This document shows positions 8,970-18,106 of a stretch of 64,000 nt of DNA, one piece after another. The stretch is from assembly GCA_029851945.1 (NCBI GenBank), contig JARKUZ010000057.1:124001-188000 (forward strand). The letters are read 5' to 3'. The position numbers and the translations under genes were made by a program. Below the pieces are notes generated by a model. The model was not told the origin of the DNA. It saw nothing but the letters and a program-made list of their open reading frames with translations, and made no database searches. This stretch comes from Terrisporobacter sp. (GTDB taxonomy: Bacteria; Bacillota_A; Clostridia; Peptostreptococcales; Peptostreptococcaceae). Within the stretch, counting starts at the first letter, position 1. The number at the start of each line of letters is the position of its first letter.

Positions 8970-10244
8970 ATGAAAAATATTAAAACTATAAATTTAGGTA
9001 AAGGTATTAATTTAACTTTAATACCAGAAGAAAAATTTAAAACAAACTTAGTAAGTATTTATATACAAAGATTATTAGATAAAGATGAAGTGACGAAAAA
9101 CGCTCTACTTCCTGCAATAATAAAAAGTGGTAGTGAAAGATATCCAAGTGCAAGAGAGATGACAGCTCATCAAGATGATTTATATGGAGTATCTATAGGG
9201 GCAGATGCCAGTAAGAGAGGAGAAACTCAAGTAATAACTTTTAAAATTATAAGTACAGATGAAAAATATTTAGATGAAAAAATATTTAAACCTGTTGTGG
9301 AGTTTTTAGATGAAGTAGTAAATCATCCTTTAGTAATAGATGGTGGTTTCAAAGAGGAGTATGTTGAAATAGAAAAGCAAAGTTTGAGGCATAGAATTGA
9401 ATCAGTAATAAATGATAAAGGTAGATATGCTATAGAACGTGCTCGTGAAGAAATGTTTAAGAATGAAAGATATGGAATAAGTGATTTAGGATATTTAGAA
9501 GATATAGATAAAATAACTGCTAAAGATTTATATAAACATTATCAACAAATAATGAAAAATTCTCCTATTGATATAGTTGTAGAAGGGAATTTTGACGAAG
9601 AAGAAATAGTAAACATAATCTCAAATGGATTTAATTTTGATAGAGAAGAAATTATAGAAATTCCTAGAGCTGAATTTAATAAGAAAGTTGAAGAAGTAAA
9701 AGTTATTGAAGAAGATATGGATATAACTCAAGGAAAATTAGTGATGGGATATAGATGTAATGTAGATTACAAAGATGAGTACAGATACTATTCATTACTT
9801 GTTGGTTCGAATGTATTAGGTGGAGGACCTCATTCTAAATTATTTATGAATGTAAGAGAAAAAGAAAGTTTATGCTATTACATTTATTCTTCTATTGAAA
9901 AATATAAAACTTCTATGTTTATATCATCTGGTATAGAAAGTGCTAATTATGATAAAACGGTAAAATTAATTAAGGAGCAATTAGAATACTTAAAAGAAGG
10001 AAAAATTTCTGATGAAGAGTTATTAAATAGTAAGAGTGCACTTATTAGCTCATTAAAAACAATAAAAGACTCTATTGGAGGAGCATCTGATTTTTACTTC
10101 TCACAATCCATGGGTCAAACTAATACAAGTGTGGAAAGAATAATTGAAATAATAGAGAAAATTACGATAGAGGATATAGTAGGAGCTGTTAAGGATATAG
10201 AGCTTGATACTATATATTTCTTAAGTAATAGCAAGGAGGCATAA
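8970..10244 (+). CDS. M16-family peptidase-like protein, non-catalytic partner (YmfF type)
   Basis: First of two paired insulinase-fold proteins like Bacillus YmfF/YmfH. The 424-residue sequence has the two-lobed M16 fold signatures (...MTAHQDDLYGVSIGADA..., and a C-lobe ...GSNVLGGGPHSKLFMNVREK). The zinc-binding HxxEH motif is absent from the N-lobe, where the equivalent region reads KSGSERYPSAREM. It is therefore inferred to be a structural partner of the active subunit encoded next. Strong AGAGGAGG site upstream of ATG. The stop codon overlaps the region that starts the next gene, so the pair is likely translationally coupled. Cytoplasmic; cellular role not defined. Confidence 0.85.
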   Translation: MKNIKTINLGKGINLTLIPEEKFKTNLVSIYIQRLLDKDEVTKNALLPAIIKSGSERYPSAREMTAHQDDLYGVSIGADASKRGETQVITFKIISTDEKYLDEKIFKPVVEFLDEVVNHPLVIDGGFKEEYVEIEKQSLRHRIESVINDKGRYAIERAREEMFKNERYGISDLGYLEDIDKITAKDLYKHYQQIMKNSPIDIVVEGNFDEEEIVNIISNGFNFDREEIIEIPRAEFNKKVEEVKVIEEDMDITQGKLVMGYRCNVDYKDEYRYYSLLVGSNVLGGGPHSKLFMNVREKESLCYYIYSSIEKYKTSMFISSGIESANYDKTVKLIKEQLEYLKEGKISDEELLNSKSALISSLKTIKDSIGGASDFYFSQSMGQTNTSVERIIEIIEKITIEDIVGAVKDIELDTIYFLSNSKEA

Positions 10245-10246
10245 TG

Positions 10247-11533
10247 ATGGAAAAGATAGTTAATGACTTATTAAAAGAAGAATTATATTATGAAAAATTA
10301 GAAAATGGTTTAGAAGTTTATTTCATGCCTAAAAGAGGATTTACAAAGAAATATGCAGTCCTTGCAACTAATTATGGTTCAAATGATTTAGAGTTTATAC
10401 CTATAAATGAGAAAGAGAAACTTGTAGTAAATGCAGGTATTGCACATTTCTTAGAACATAAAATGTTTGAGCAACCAGATGGAGGTAATGCTTTTGATAA
10501 ATTCTCTAAATGGGGAGCAAGTGCCAATGCATTTACTAATTTTACAATGACCGCTTACTTATTCTCAGCAACAGAGAATTTCTATGAGTGTTTAGATCAT
10601 TTAATAGACTATGTTCAAACACCTTACTTCACAGATGAAAATGTTGAAAAAGAAAAAGGAATAATAGAGCAAGAAATAAAAATGTATAATGACGATCCTG
10701 AGTGGAATGTATTCTTTAATGCATTAAAGGCTATGTATGTAAATCATCCGACTAGAATTGATATAGCAGGTACTGTTGATAGCATATATAAAATAACTAA
10801 AGAAGAGCTTTATAAGTGCTATAATACTTTCTATAACCCAGCAAATATGATTTTGTTTGTTGTTGGTGATTTAGACCCTGAAGAAGTATTTAAGCATGCT
10901 AAAAATGCAAATCACAAAGATATAGAAAAATTACCAGAAGAAATAGTAAGGTTTTACCCAGAAGAGCCAACTAAAGTTAATCAAAAAGAAATAGTAGAGA
11001 AATTCCCAATATCAATGCCTATGTTCTCTATATGTTTTAAAGATGATAAAGTAGGTATAAAAGGAAATGAGTTATTAAGATATGAAGTAATAACAGATAT
11101 ATTAAATGACATGTTATTCAAAAAAGGTAGCGCAATATATGAAGATTTATATATGCAAGGCTTAATAACTCCTAGTTTTGGAGCTGGATTCTCATCACAA
11201 ATTGATTATTCTTATACGTCAATAGGTGGTGAATCAAAAGATCCGCATAAAGTAAAAGAAATAATTATAAGTTATTTAGAAAAGTTTAAAGAAGAAGGAT
11301 TAGATAAAGAAGCTTTCGAAAGAACTAAAAAGAAACAGATAGGTAACTTCATAAAATACTTTGATTCAGTTACATTTATAGCAAATAACTTTATAACATA
11401 TAAATTTAAAGGTATAAACTTATTAGATTATGTAGAAGTTATGAAAGATGTAACATTTGAAGAGATTACTGAAAGATTAAAATGCCATTTCAAAGAAGAA
11501 AACTGTATAATATCTATAGTAGAACCAATGTAA
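10247..11533 (+). CDS. M16-family zinc metallopeptidase, catalytic subunit (YmfH type)
   Basis: Active partner of the preceding protein. The N-lobe contains the inverted zinc motif HFLEH (in NAGIAHFLEHKMFEQPDG) and the downstream glutamate in KGIIEQEIKMYNDDPEW, the third zinc ligand expected for M16. Family members degrade or process peptides. Two ATGs are possible, at 10244 and 10247; AGGAGG at 10234-10239 gives spacings of 4 and 7 bases, so 10247 is preferred. The first possible ATG shares a base with the upstream stop. About 428 aa, normal size. No signal peptide, so cytosolic. Confidence 0.92.
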   Translation: MEKIVNDLLKEELYYEKLENGLEVYFMPKRGFTKKYAVLATNYGSNDLEFIPINEKEKLVVNAGIAHFLEHKMFEQPDGGNAFDKFSKWGASANAFTNFTMTAYLFSATENFYECLDHLIDYVQTPYFTDENVEKEKGIIEQEIKMYNDDPEWNVFFNALKAMYVNHPTRIDIAGTVDSIYKITKEELYKCYNTFYNPANMILFVVGDLDPEEVFKHAKNANHKDIEKLPEEIVRFYPEEPTKVNQKEIVEKFPISMPMFSICFKDDKVGIKGNELLRYEVITDILNDMLFKKGSAIYEDLYMQGLITPSFGAGFSSQIDYSYTSIGGESKDPHKVKEIIISYLEKFKEEGLDKEAFERTKKKQIGNFIKYFDSVTFIANNFITYKFKGINLLDYVEVMKDVTFEEITERLKCHFKEENCIISIVEPM

Positions 11534-11558
11534 ATTGAATAATAACTATTGAATAAAT

Positions 11559-11627
11559 AAGGATAATTGTGGAATATTTAATTAATAGATGTAATTTAAT
11601 TAAATTTTACATAAATTATCCTTTTTT
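11559..11627 (+). terminator. Terminator with nested hairpin after M16 pair
   Basis: Outer stem AAGGATAATT (11559-11568) pairs with AATTATCCTT (11614-11623) ahead of a T-run. The long loop folds into an inner stem ATTTAATTAA / TTAATTAAAT. Confidence 0.7.
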
Positions 11628-11692
11628 ATATATTAAAGGGCTAAAAACTATTTGTTTTGTCGATAATTTTTAATCCAAACATTAGCCATTGA

Positions 11693-11712
11693 CCAATGGG
11701 TTAATCCATTGG
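11693..11712. repeat. Inverted repeat beside dispersed repeat copy B
   Basis: CCAATGG and CCATTGG separated by six bases form a perfect 7-bp inverted repeat. No neighbouring regulator suggests it is an operator; it abuts the repeat copy downstream and may be part of its variable head. Confidence 0.45.
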
Positions 11713-11769
11713 GACATGAAGTAGAGAGTCTACACACTAGCTTAAGTCAAGTGAATTTTTACTTATTTC
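11713..11769 (+). repeat. Dispersed intergenic repeat, copy B (degenerate)
   Basis: Aligns with the long copies: GACATGAAGTAGAGAGTC..., then CTAGCTTAAGTCAAGTGAA and a T-run. Several substitutions from copies C and E. Lies between the M16 pair and the PHP phosphatase. Confidence 0.5.
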
Positions 11770-11830
11770 TTGTAAAATAGTCAATAATAAATTATAATTA
11801 AGGGATTCTATTTTTTTATTAATCAGAAAC

Positions 11831-11839
11831 TGGTATAAT
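11831..11839 (+). promoter_or_regulatory. Extended -10 promoter for the PHP phosphatase
   Basis: TGGTATAAT is a full TGnTATAAT extended -10 element, about 45 bases before the gene. The -35 region is only a T-run, as is common with extended -10 promoters. Confidence 0.5.
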
Positions 11840-11884
11840 AAAAATTGAAAGCTAATTATTTAGAGACCAAGGAGGCTATGTTTT

Positions 11885-12667
11885 ATGATTGATATACATT
11901 GTCATATTTTACCTGAAGTGGATGATGGTTCAAGAAGCTTAAATGAGTCTATAGAAATGGCTATGATAGCTAAAGAACAGGGCATAAAAAAAATAATCAA
12001 TACATCTCACTATCATCCAGACTTCAGCTATAAAAAGGGCGAAGAATTACTTAAGGAATTGAATGATTTTAATAATGTACTAAAAGAGAATATGATAGAT
12101 ATAGAAGTTTTAATTGGGAATGAAATTTACTATACACAAGATTTAATAAAGCAAATAGATGAGTTGGATTTCTATACTTTAAATAACAGTAGGTATTTAT
12201 TAATAGAATTCCCACCGACTAATTTTCCAAAAGACTTATGTAATATAGTATATGAGTTAAAAGAAAGAAGCTATATACCTGTATTTGCTCATGTGGAAAG
12301 ATACATAGAAGTACAAGAAAATCCAGATTTAATTTATGAAGCCATAAAAGCAGGAGCTATAATACAAGTAAATTCTAATAGTATATTAGGTAAAAGTGGC
12401 AAGACAATAGAACAAGTTTGCGATACTTTAATAAAACGTAATATGGTTCATGTAGTTGGATCGGATGCTCATAGAAGTAAAAGAAGAACACCTATATTTT
12501 TAGATGCTTATAAACATGTAAGTGATAAATATTCTAAAGATTATGCAGATGACATATTTATAAAAAATAACAATGCAATTGCAAATGATGAAGATATAAT
12601 GGTGCCAACACCTTATGAATTTGAACCTAAGAAAAAAGGATTTTTAAGTAGATTATTTAAATTATAA
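11885..12667 (+). CDS. CpsB/YwqE-like PHP-family protein-tyrosine phosphatase
   Basis: Predicted manganese-dependent phosphatase that dephosphorylates bacterial tyrosine kinases controlling polysaccharide export. PHP-domain metal motifs are in order: MIDIHCHILPEVDDGS at the N-terminus, TSHYHPDF, GNEIYY, PVFAHVERY and VGSDAHRSKRRTP. 260 aa, the usual size, with a short basic tail KKKGFLSRLFKL that may touch the membrane. Strong AAGGAGG site. No capsule genes or BY-kinase are nearby; lgt follows only 11 bases later, so the two are probably co-transcribed. The biological partner is unknown. Confidence 0.85.
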   Translation: MIDIHCHILPEVDDGSRSLNESIEMAMIAKEQGIKKIINTSHYHPDFSYKKGEELLKELNDFNNVLKENMIDIEVLIGNEIYYTQDLIKQIDELDFYTLNNSRYLLIEFPPTNFPKDLCNIVYELKERSYIPVFAHVERYIEVQENPDLIYEAIKAGAIIQVNSNSILGKSGKTIEQVCDTLIKRNMVHVVGSDAHRSKRRTPIFLDAYKHVSDKYSKDYADDIFIKNNNAIANDEDIMVPTPYEFEPKKKGFLSRLFKL

Positions 12668-12678
12668 GAGGTGTTAAA

Positions 12679-13407
12679 ATGAATAGAGTAGCATTTACTA
12701 TATTTGGACTAGATATAATGTGGTATGGAGTATTAATGGCTACGGGCATGATACTGTGTGTTTTACTAGCATTAAAAGAAGGTAAAAGAGTAAATATAAG
12801 TGAAGATGATATATTAAATTTAGCTATAGTGGCAATACCTTGTGGGTTATTAGGAGCTAGACTTTATTATGTAATATTTAACTGGTCATATTATTCTCAA
12901 AACTTATCTGAGATATTAAATTTCAGAGGCGGTGGAATGGCCATTCATGGTGCCTTAATAGGTGGGATTTTAGCAGGATTTGTTTATACTAAGATTAAAA
13001 AGATTAATTTCTTCAAGATGGCTGATACTGTTATGATAGGTATACCTCTAGGTCAAGCGATTGGTAGATGGGGTAACTTTATTAATGGAGAGGCTCATGG
13101 AGGTCCAACTGACTTACCATGGGGAATAATGGTAGATGGAATAAAAGTTCATCCAACATTTCTTTATGAATCTATATGGGATTTAGGAATATTTATATTC
13201 TTATGGTTCTTTAGAAAACATAAAAAATATGAAGGTCAAGTTGCTATTTATTATATAATTTTATATTCTATAGGAAGATTTTTCATAGAAGGTTTGAGAA
13301 CAGATTCTCTTATGTTTGGACCACTTAGAATGGCTCAAGTTATAAGTTTAGTAGGAATAATACTTTGTGGGATTTTACATAAAATATTATCAAAAAAAGC
13401 AGAATAG
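12679..13407 (+). CDS. lgt: Prolipoprotein diacylglyceryl transferase
   Basis: Integral membrane enzyme that moves diacylglycerol from phosphatidylglycerol to the lipobox cysteine of prelipoproteins, the first step of lipoprotein maturation. About seven membrane segments. The Lgt signature begins at residue 129 (GRWGNFINGEAHG), with the FRGGGMAIHGALIG and HPTFLYES motifs that carry catalytic or binding residues. 242 aa. The AGAGGTG site is seven bases before ATG. The pathway partner lspA is at the far end of this window, and at least one probable lipoprotein substrate is encoded at 17666-18106. Confidence 0.95.
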   Translation: MNRVAFTIFGLDIMWYGVLMATGMILCVLLALKEGKRVNISEDDILNLAIVAIPCGLLGARLYYVIFNWSYYSQNLSEILNFRGGGMAIHGALIGGILAGFVYTKIKKINFFKMADTVMIGIPLGQAIGRWGNFINGEAHGGPTDLPWGIMVDGIKVHPTFLYESIWDLGIFIFLWFFRKHKKYEGQVAIYYIILYSIGRFFIEGLRTDSLMFGPLRMAQVISLVGIILCGILHKILSKKAE

Positions 13408-13442
13408 ACAGTAAGAAGAGTAACTCTTAAGGAGAAGAAAAA

Positions 13443-14378
13443 ATGGAATTTAATCATGTATCAGTACTATTAGATGAATGTATTGAAAATTTAAATATAA
13501 AAGAAGATGGAGTTTATGTGGACTGCACTATGGGTGGTGCAGGGCACTCTAAAGAAATTGTAAAAAGATTATCGGATAAAGGACTATTTATAGGATTTGA
13601 TCAAGATAAAAATGCCATAGCAACTGCTAAGGAAAGACTAAGTGAATATTCTGATAGAGTAAAGTTTGTTCACAGTAATTTTGAAAACATAAAAGAAGAA
13701 TTAGAAAAATTAGGAATTAATAAAATAGATGGTGTACTAGCTGATTTAGGAGTTTCTTCTCATCAGCTTGATGAAGCTGATAGAGGGTTTTCTTATATGC
13801 ATGATGCACCGCTAGATATGAGAATGGATATTAGACAAAGTTTTTCTGCATATGATGTTGTTAATACTTATAGTGAAGAAGACTTAGCAAGAATCATAAG
13901 AGATTATGGTGAAGATAACTGGGCAAAAAGGATAGCTAAGTTTATTGTGGAAGAAAGACAAAATAAACCAATAGAAAATACAGGTGGGCTTGTTGAAGTA
14001 ATTAAAAAAGCTATACCTAAAAAAGCTAGAATAGATGGACCTCATCCAGCTAAAAGAACCTTCCAAGCTATAAGAATAGAAGTAAATAATGAACTGGGTG
14101 TAATTAATAAGATGATAAGAGATGCTGTATCTATGATGAATAAAGGTGGAAGGGTCTGCATAATAACATTCCATTCTTTAGAAGATAGAATAGTAAAAAA
14201 TGAATTTAAAGAATTATCATTAAGCTGCATATGTCCACCAGCACTTCCTATTTGTCAATGTGATAAAGTATCAGAAGTCAAGGTAATAACAAGAAAGCCA
14301 ATACTTCCAAGTGATGAAGAAATAGAAATGAACCCAAGAGCTAGAAGCGCTAAATTAAGAGTAGCAGAGAAAAAATAA
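13443..14378 (+). CDS. rsmH: 16S rRNA (cytosine-1402-N4)-methyltransferase RsmH
   Basis: SAM-dependent enzyme methylating N4 of C1402 in the ribosomal decoding site. The N-terminus [13 protein letters not shown] leads into the SAM motif [12 protein letters not shown], with [20 protein letters not shown] further on and the C-terminal [14 protein letters not shown]. 311 aa, standard size. In most Firmicutes it sits directly before ftsL as part of the dcw cluster; here a riboswitch-metY gene, a MATE gene and a lipoprotein gene intervene. No mraZ precedes it. Confidence 0.96.
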   Translation: MEFNHVSVLLDECIENLNIKEDGVYVDCTMGGAGHSKEIVKRLSDKGLFIGFDQDKNAIATAKERLSEYSDRVKFVHSNFENIKEELEKLGINKIDGVLADLGVSSHQLDEADRGFSYMHDAPLDMRMDIRQSFSAYDVVNTYSEEDLARIIRDYGEDNWAKRIAKFIVEERQNKPIENTGGLVEVIKKAIPKKARIDGPHPAKRTFQAIRIEVNNELGVINKMIRDAVSMMNKGGRVCIITFHSLEDRIVKNEFKELSLSCICPPALPICQCDKVSEVKVITRKPILPSDEEIEMNPRARSAKLRVAEKK

Positions 14379-14399
14379 ATATATATAAAAATAATTTTA

Positions 14400-14429
14400 T
14401 TGTTGATGTGTACAATTAATATGTATACA
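14400..14429 (+). promoter_or_regulatory. Candidate promoter of the SAM riboswitch transcript
   Basis: TTGTTG (14400-14405), 18-base spacer, TATACA (14424-14429), placing the transcript start about 20 bases before the aptamer. Confidence 0.4.
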
Positions 14430-14459
14430 ATTAACTTAATTAAATTAATAGTAAAAAAT

Positions 14460-14558
14460 CTTATCAAGAGTGATGGAGGGAATAGGCCCAATGAAATCCA
14501 GCAACCTATAAATAGATAGGTGCTAAATCCTACTTATGGAAACATAAGAAAGATAAGA
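14460..14558 (+). ncRNA. SAM-I riboswitch (S-box) aptamer
   Basis: Binds S-adenosylmethionine. Conserved blocks in order: CTTATCAAGAGTGATGGAGG, AATAGGCCCAATGAAATCC, AGCAACC, GGTGCTAAATCC and GAAACATAAGAAAGATAAGA. The first and last blocks close helix P1. Followed by an intrinsic terminator, it is expected to shut off metY when SAM is high. Confidence 0.96.
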
Positions 14559-14574
14559 GGTGTTCTTAGATTAT

Positions 14575-14611
14575 AAAACTCTTTTATCTTTAATGATAGA
14601 AGAGTTTTTTT
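14575..14611 (+). terminator. SAM riboswitch expression-platform terminator
   Basis: Stem AAAACTCTTTTATC / GATAGAAGAGTTTTT with a T-run, 17 bases past the aptamer, in front of metY. Confidence 0.88.
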
Positions 14612-14692
14612 AATACTAAGATAATTTTTATAAGAAGATTTTTTATATATAGTTTAATATAAAATATATATTAAATTACAGGGGGTAAAAGA

Positions 14693-15982
14693 ATGGCAGA
14701 TAGAAAATTAGGTTTTAGTACATTACAAATTCATGGGGGGCAAAGTGTAGACAAAACTACAGGATCTAGAGCAGTACCGATTTATCAAACAACATCTTAT
14801 TGTTTTGATAGCGTTCAACATGGTGCAGATTTATTTGCACTAAAGACACAGGGACATATTTATTCGAGAATATCAAATCCAACAGTAGCGGTATTTGAAG
14901 AAAGAATGGCTTTACTTGAAGGGGGAGTAGGAGCTGTAGCATTTTCTTCTGGAATGGGAGCTATTAATGCTGCGATACTTAATATTTTACATGCTGGAGA
15001 TGAAATAGTTGCTGCACCAACAATATATGGTGGAACTTTTAATCTATTGTCAAATATGCTACCTAAGTTAGGAATAATTACTCATTTTGTAGATCCGGAT
15101 GATCCAGAAAGTTTTAGACAAGCTATAAACGATAAAACTAGATTAGTTTATGCTGAAACAATAGGTAATCCAGGTATAAATATAATTGATATAGAAAGAA
15201 TAGCAGAGATTGCTCATGAAGCAAAAATACCATTTATGTTAGATAATACTTTTGGAACGCCTTATCTAGTAAAAGTATTTGATCATGGTGTTGATATAGT
15301 TGTCCATTCTGCTACTAAATTTATAGGTGGTCATGGTACTACTTTAGGTGGAGTAGTAGTAGACCGAGGGAAATTTGATTGGATAGGAAGTGGAAAATTT
15401 CCATGTCTTACAGAGCCAGACCCATCTTATCATGGATTAAACTATGCTAAAGATGTTGGAGCAGCAGCTTACATCACAAAATTATTAGCTCAGTTTTTAA
15501 GAGATACAGGTGCATGCTTAAGTGCACAAAGTGCTTTTCAACTACTTATTGGTCTTGAAACATTATCTTTAAGAATAGAAAAACATATTTTTAATACTAA
15601 AAAAATTACTGAATTTTTAAATAATCATCCACAAGTTGCATGGGTAAACTATCCAGGACTTGAAGGAAATAAATATCATGAATTATCTAAAAAATATTTA
15701 CCAAAAGGACCTGGTTCAATATTTACTTTTGGTATAAAAGGTGGACTAGAAGCTGGAATCAAGTTTATAGAATCATTACAAATATTCTCTCATCTTGCAA
15801 ATGTAGCAGATGCTAAATCACTTGTAATACATCCATCAAGTACTACTCATGCTCAGTTAAATGAAGAGGAACAGAAATTAGCTGGAGTTACACCAGATAT
15901 GATAAGAGTATCTGTAGGTATAGAAGATATAGATGATTTACTTTGGGATTTAAATCAGGCATTAGAAAAAGTCTCAGTATAA
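14693..15982 (+). CDS. metY: O-acetylhomoserine sulfhydrylase (aminocarboxypropyltransferase)
   Basis: PLP enzyme converting O-acetylhomoserine and sulfide to homocysteine, a direct route to methionine. The PLP-binding lysine is K209 in [16 protein letters not shown]. The N-terminal [15 protein letters not shown] and [11 protein letters not shown] motifs are those of the Cys/Met metabolism PLP family, and 429 aa fits the MetY branch rather than the ~380-aa cystathionine synthases and lyases. GGGGG-type site before ATG. The SAM-I riboswitch upstream ties it to methionine supply. Insertion of this unit separates rsmH from ftsL. Confidence 0.95.
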   Translation: MADRKLGFSTLQIHGGQSVDKTTGSRAVPIYQTTSYCFDSVQHGADLFALKTQGHIYSRISNPTVAVFEERMALLEGGVGAVAFSSGMGAINAAILNILHAGDEIVAAPTIYGGTFNLLSNMLPKLGIITHFVDPDDPESFRQAINDKTRLVYAETIGNPGINIIDIERIAEIAHEAKIPFMLDNTFGTPYLVKVFDHGVDIVVHSATKFIGGHGTTLGGVVVDRGKFDWIGSGKFPCLTEPDPSYHGLNYAKDVGAAAYITKLLAQFLRDTGACLSAQSAFQLLIGLETLSLRIEKHIFNTKKITEFLNNHPQVAWVNYPGLEGNKYHELSKKYLPKGPGSIFTFGIKGGLEAGIKFIESLQIFSHLANVADAKSLVIHPSSTTHAQLNEEEQKLAGVTPDMIRVSVGIEDIDDLLWDLNQALEKVSV

Positions 15983-16000
15983 TTTCAGATTAATATATAT

Positions 16001-16031
16001 AAAGATGAACTTGTGAAAAGTTCATCTTTTT
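16001..16031 (+). terminator. Terminator after metY
   Basis: Stem AAAGATGAACT / AGTTCATCTTT with a short loop and T-run, about 20 bases past the stop. Confidence 0.88.
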
Positions 16032-16155
16032 AGCATTTTAAATTATATTGATAAGTTTAATAAAGGAAAATTTAAAGAGATGCTTACTTTTATAGTATAT
16101 CAGAGTCGTTGTCATAAATTTGGCAGTTTTATTTTTAGTATATACACAAAGTATC

Positions 16156-16164
16156 TGCTATAAT
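16156..16164 (+). promoter_or_regulatory. Extended -10 promoter of MATE gene
   Basis: TGCTATAAT matches TGnTATAAT, 36 bases before the start codon. A TTGGCA hexamer lies at 16120-16125 but is too far for standard spacing. Confidence 0.5.
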
Positions 16165-16199
16165 TAATTGGGAAAGTAATACAAAAAGGGGGACGTTGA

Positions 16200-17552
16200 A
16201 TGGAAGGTTGTCAAGATAGAAGGAATTATTTATTTTCAGATAAAAGCCTTTATAGATTAATTTTACCGCTAATAATAGAGCAGTTACTTTTAGTTACAGT
16301 TGGTTTAGTAGATTCTATGATGGTATCAAGTGTAGGAGAGGCGGCAGTATCGGCAGTTTCTCTAGTTGATAGTATAAACATTTTATTAATAAATATCTTT
16401 ACTGCTCTTGCAACTGGTGGTGCAGTAGTTGCAGGCCAGTATATAGGTCAAAAAAGAGAAGATAGTGCATGCAAGGCAGCAGATCAATTAGTACTTTTTC
16501 TCACTGTGAGTTCTATAGTAGTAATGATATTTTGTTATTTATCCAAATATTTTATATTGCATGTTGTATTTGGAAAAATAGAAGCTGATGTTATGTCACA
16601 TGCTAAAACTTATCTAATGATAATATTTACTTCAATTCCTTTTATTGCTGTTTATAATGGTGGTGCAGCATTATTTCGTGCAATGGGCAATTCAAAGATT
16701 ACAATGAAAATATCCATTATGATGAATTTAGTGAATTTAACAGGTAATGCTATTTTAATTTATGGATTCAAAATGGGAGTATCTGGAGCAGCAATACCTA
16801 CTGTATTTTCTAGAATGTTAGCAGCTCTAGTGATTTGTCATTTGATAAAAAACCAAGATTTACAAATTCATTTATCAAAAAAACTATGTAAGAAATTCGA
16901 TAAAAAATTAATTCAGAAGATACTTTATATTGGGATACCGAATGGTTTAGAAAATGGAATGTTTCAACTTGGTAAAATTATTGTATTAAATTTAATAGCA
17001 ACTTTTGGTACTGCAGCTATCGCAGCTAACGCAGTTGGTAATTTTATTGCATTATTTCAGATTGTACCGGGAATGGCAATTAGCCAAGCTGCTCTTGTAG
17101 TAACATCTCAGTGTATTGGCGCAGGTGATTTTGATCAGACTAAATATTATACAAAAAAATTAATTAAATTATCTACTATCAGTATATTAATAACCGTATT
17201 AATTACAACTATTGCTTTACCAACTATAATTAAAGTTTACAGTTTATCTCCATATACAGCTAAGATAACAAAGGCTATTATTTTGTATCATGGAGTAATT
17301 GCAGTGTTCATATGGACTATATCTTTTGTATTGCCAAATACATTGAGAGCTTCAAATGATGTGAAATTCTGTATGATAGTTGCTATTTTATCTATGTGGA
17401 TTTTTAGAATTGGATTTAGTTATGTATTAGGCAGATATATGGGACTTGGAGTAATGGGGGTTTGGATAGCGATGAGTATAGATTGGATTTTTAGATCCAT
17501 TTGTTTTGTAGCTAGATATAAAGGTGATAAGTGGAAACTTTACCACTTATAG
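16200..17552 (+). CDS. MATE-family multidrug/Na+ antiporter
   Basis: Twelve-helix inner-membrane exporter coupled to Na+ or H+. The two pseudo-symmetric halves are visible: an N-half with LILPLIIEQLLLVTVGLVDS and RAMGNSKITMKISIMMN, and a C-half with GIPNGLENGMFQLGKIIVLN and LPNTLRASNDVKF. 450 aa is normal. ATG at 16200 follows AAAAAGGGGG. It is a single-gene unit with its own promoter and terminator inside the interrupted dcw region. The substrate cannot be read from sequence. Confidence 0.92.
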   Translation: MEGCQDRRNYLFSDKSLYRLILPLIIEQLLLVTVGLVDSMMVSSVGEAAVSAVSLVDSINILLINIFTALATGGAVVAGQYIGQKREDSACKAADQLVLFLTVSSIVVMIFCYLSKYFILHVVFGKIEADVMSHAKTYLMIIFTSIPFIAVYNGGAALFRAMGNSKITMKISIMMNLVNLTGNAILIYGFKMGVSGAAIPTVFSRMLAALVICHLIKNQDLQIHLSKKLCKKFDKKLIQKILYIGIPNGLENGMFQLGKIIVLNLIATFGTAAIAANAVGNFIALFQIVPGMAISQAALVVTSQCIGAGDFDQTKYYTKKLIKLSTISILITVLITTIALPTIIKVYSLSPYTAKITKAIILYHGVIAVFIWTISFVLPNTLRASNDVKFCMIVAILSMWIFRIGFSYVLGRYMGLGVMGVWIAMSIDWIFRSICFVARYKGDKWKLYHL

Positions 17553-17564
17553 ATAATAAATATA

Positions 17565-17607
17565 AATAATAAGCTCATTATTTTAATAAAATAATGAGCT
17601 TATTATT
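17565..17607. terminator. Bidirectional terminator after MATE gene
   Basis: A perfect 20-bp stem (AATAATAAGCTCATTATTTT and its complement) with loop AAT, between convergent genes. Confidence 0.82.
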
Positions 17608-17612
17608 TTGCA

Positions 17613-17670
17613 AAGTGCTACATAAAGTGGAGTGCCCACGCAGTGGCTTAAGGGAAGCGAATTTTTTATT
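17613..17670 (+). repeat. Dispersed intergenic repeat, copy C (long form)
   Basis: Reads GCTACATAAAGTGG, AGTGCCCACGCAGTGG, CTTAAGGGAAGCGAA and a T-run. CCAC-GCA-GTGG can form a small hairpin, and two AGTGG direct repeats flank the central part. The TTA at 17666-17668 is the minus-strand stop codon of the lipoprotein gene. Confidence 0.7.
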
Positions 17671-18106
17671 TTTCAATTATATAAATATTTGAAAATGAAG
17701 ATTCTTTTTCATTTATCAAAATATTTATAGTATCATATGAGGCATTTTCATTTCCTGAATACGTAGTATTCTTTTCTCTTATAACATAAAGTTTTTTATT
17801 AATATCTAAAGAAGAAGCTGTACTGGTTTTTATTATAAATATTCTATCTTCTAAATAAGAATTTATTTCTTTGAATTCATTTTTTATTCCATTAAAAAAT
17901 ATATATTTATTTTCTTCAGTTATTATTTCATAAACACCTTCTTGTAAATTTTCATCATTAATTATATTTAAAATATCGTTGTTACTTAAAGCGCTAATAT
18001 CTATCTTTGATAAAGAGACTAAATTATATTCTGATTTATTTTGACTACAGCCATAAAAAATCAAAGATGAAAATATTACTATAAGTAAAAGCATGATTTT
18101 TTTCAT
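17666..18106 (-). CDS. Predicted lipoprotein of unknown function
   Basis: 146-residue protein. Residues 1-20 form a lipoprotein signal peptide (MKKIMLLLIVIFSSLIFYGC) with a lipobox ending YGC, so Lgt and LspA should anchor it on the outer face of the membrane. The mature part is polar, with several predicted short strands and no motif I recognise. Upstream TGGAGGAA site supports the start. It faces the MATE gene and sits in the insertion between rsmH and ftsL. Its stop codon is provided by the dispersed repeat copy C, so the C-terminus may have been altered by that element. Confidence 0.75.
   Translation of the reverse strand: MKKIMLLLIVIFSSLIFYGCSQNKSEYNLVSLSKIDISALSNNDILNIINDENLQEGVYEIITEENKYIFFNGIKNEFKEINSYLEDRIFIIKTSTASSLDINKKLYVIREKNTTYSGNENASYDTINILINEKESSFSNIYIIEK

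Noticed and set aside
16104..16130. GTCGTTGTCATAAATTTGG resembling the head of the dispersed repeat
   Set aside because: Similarity covers under 20 bases with gaps and the rest of the element is missing.
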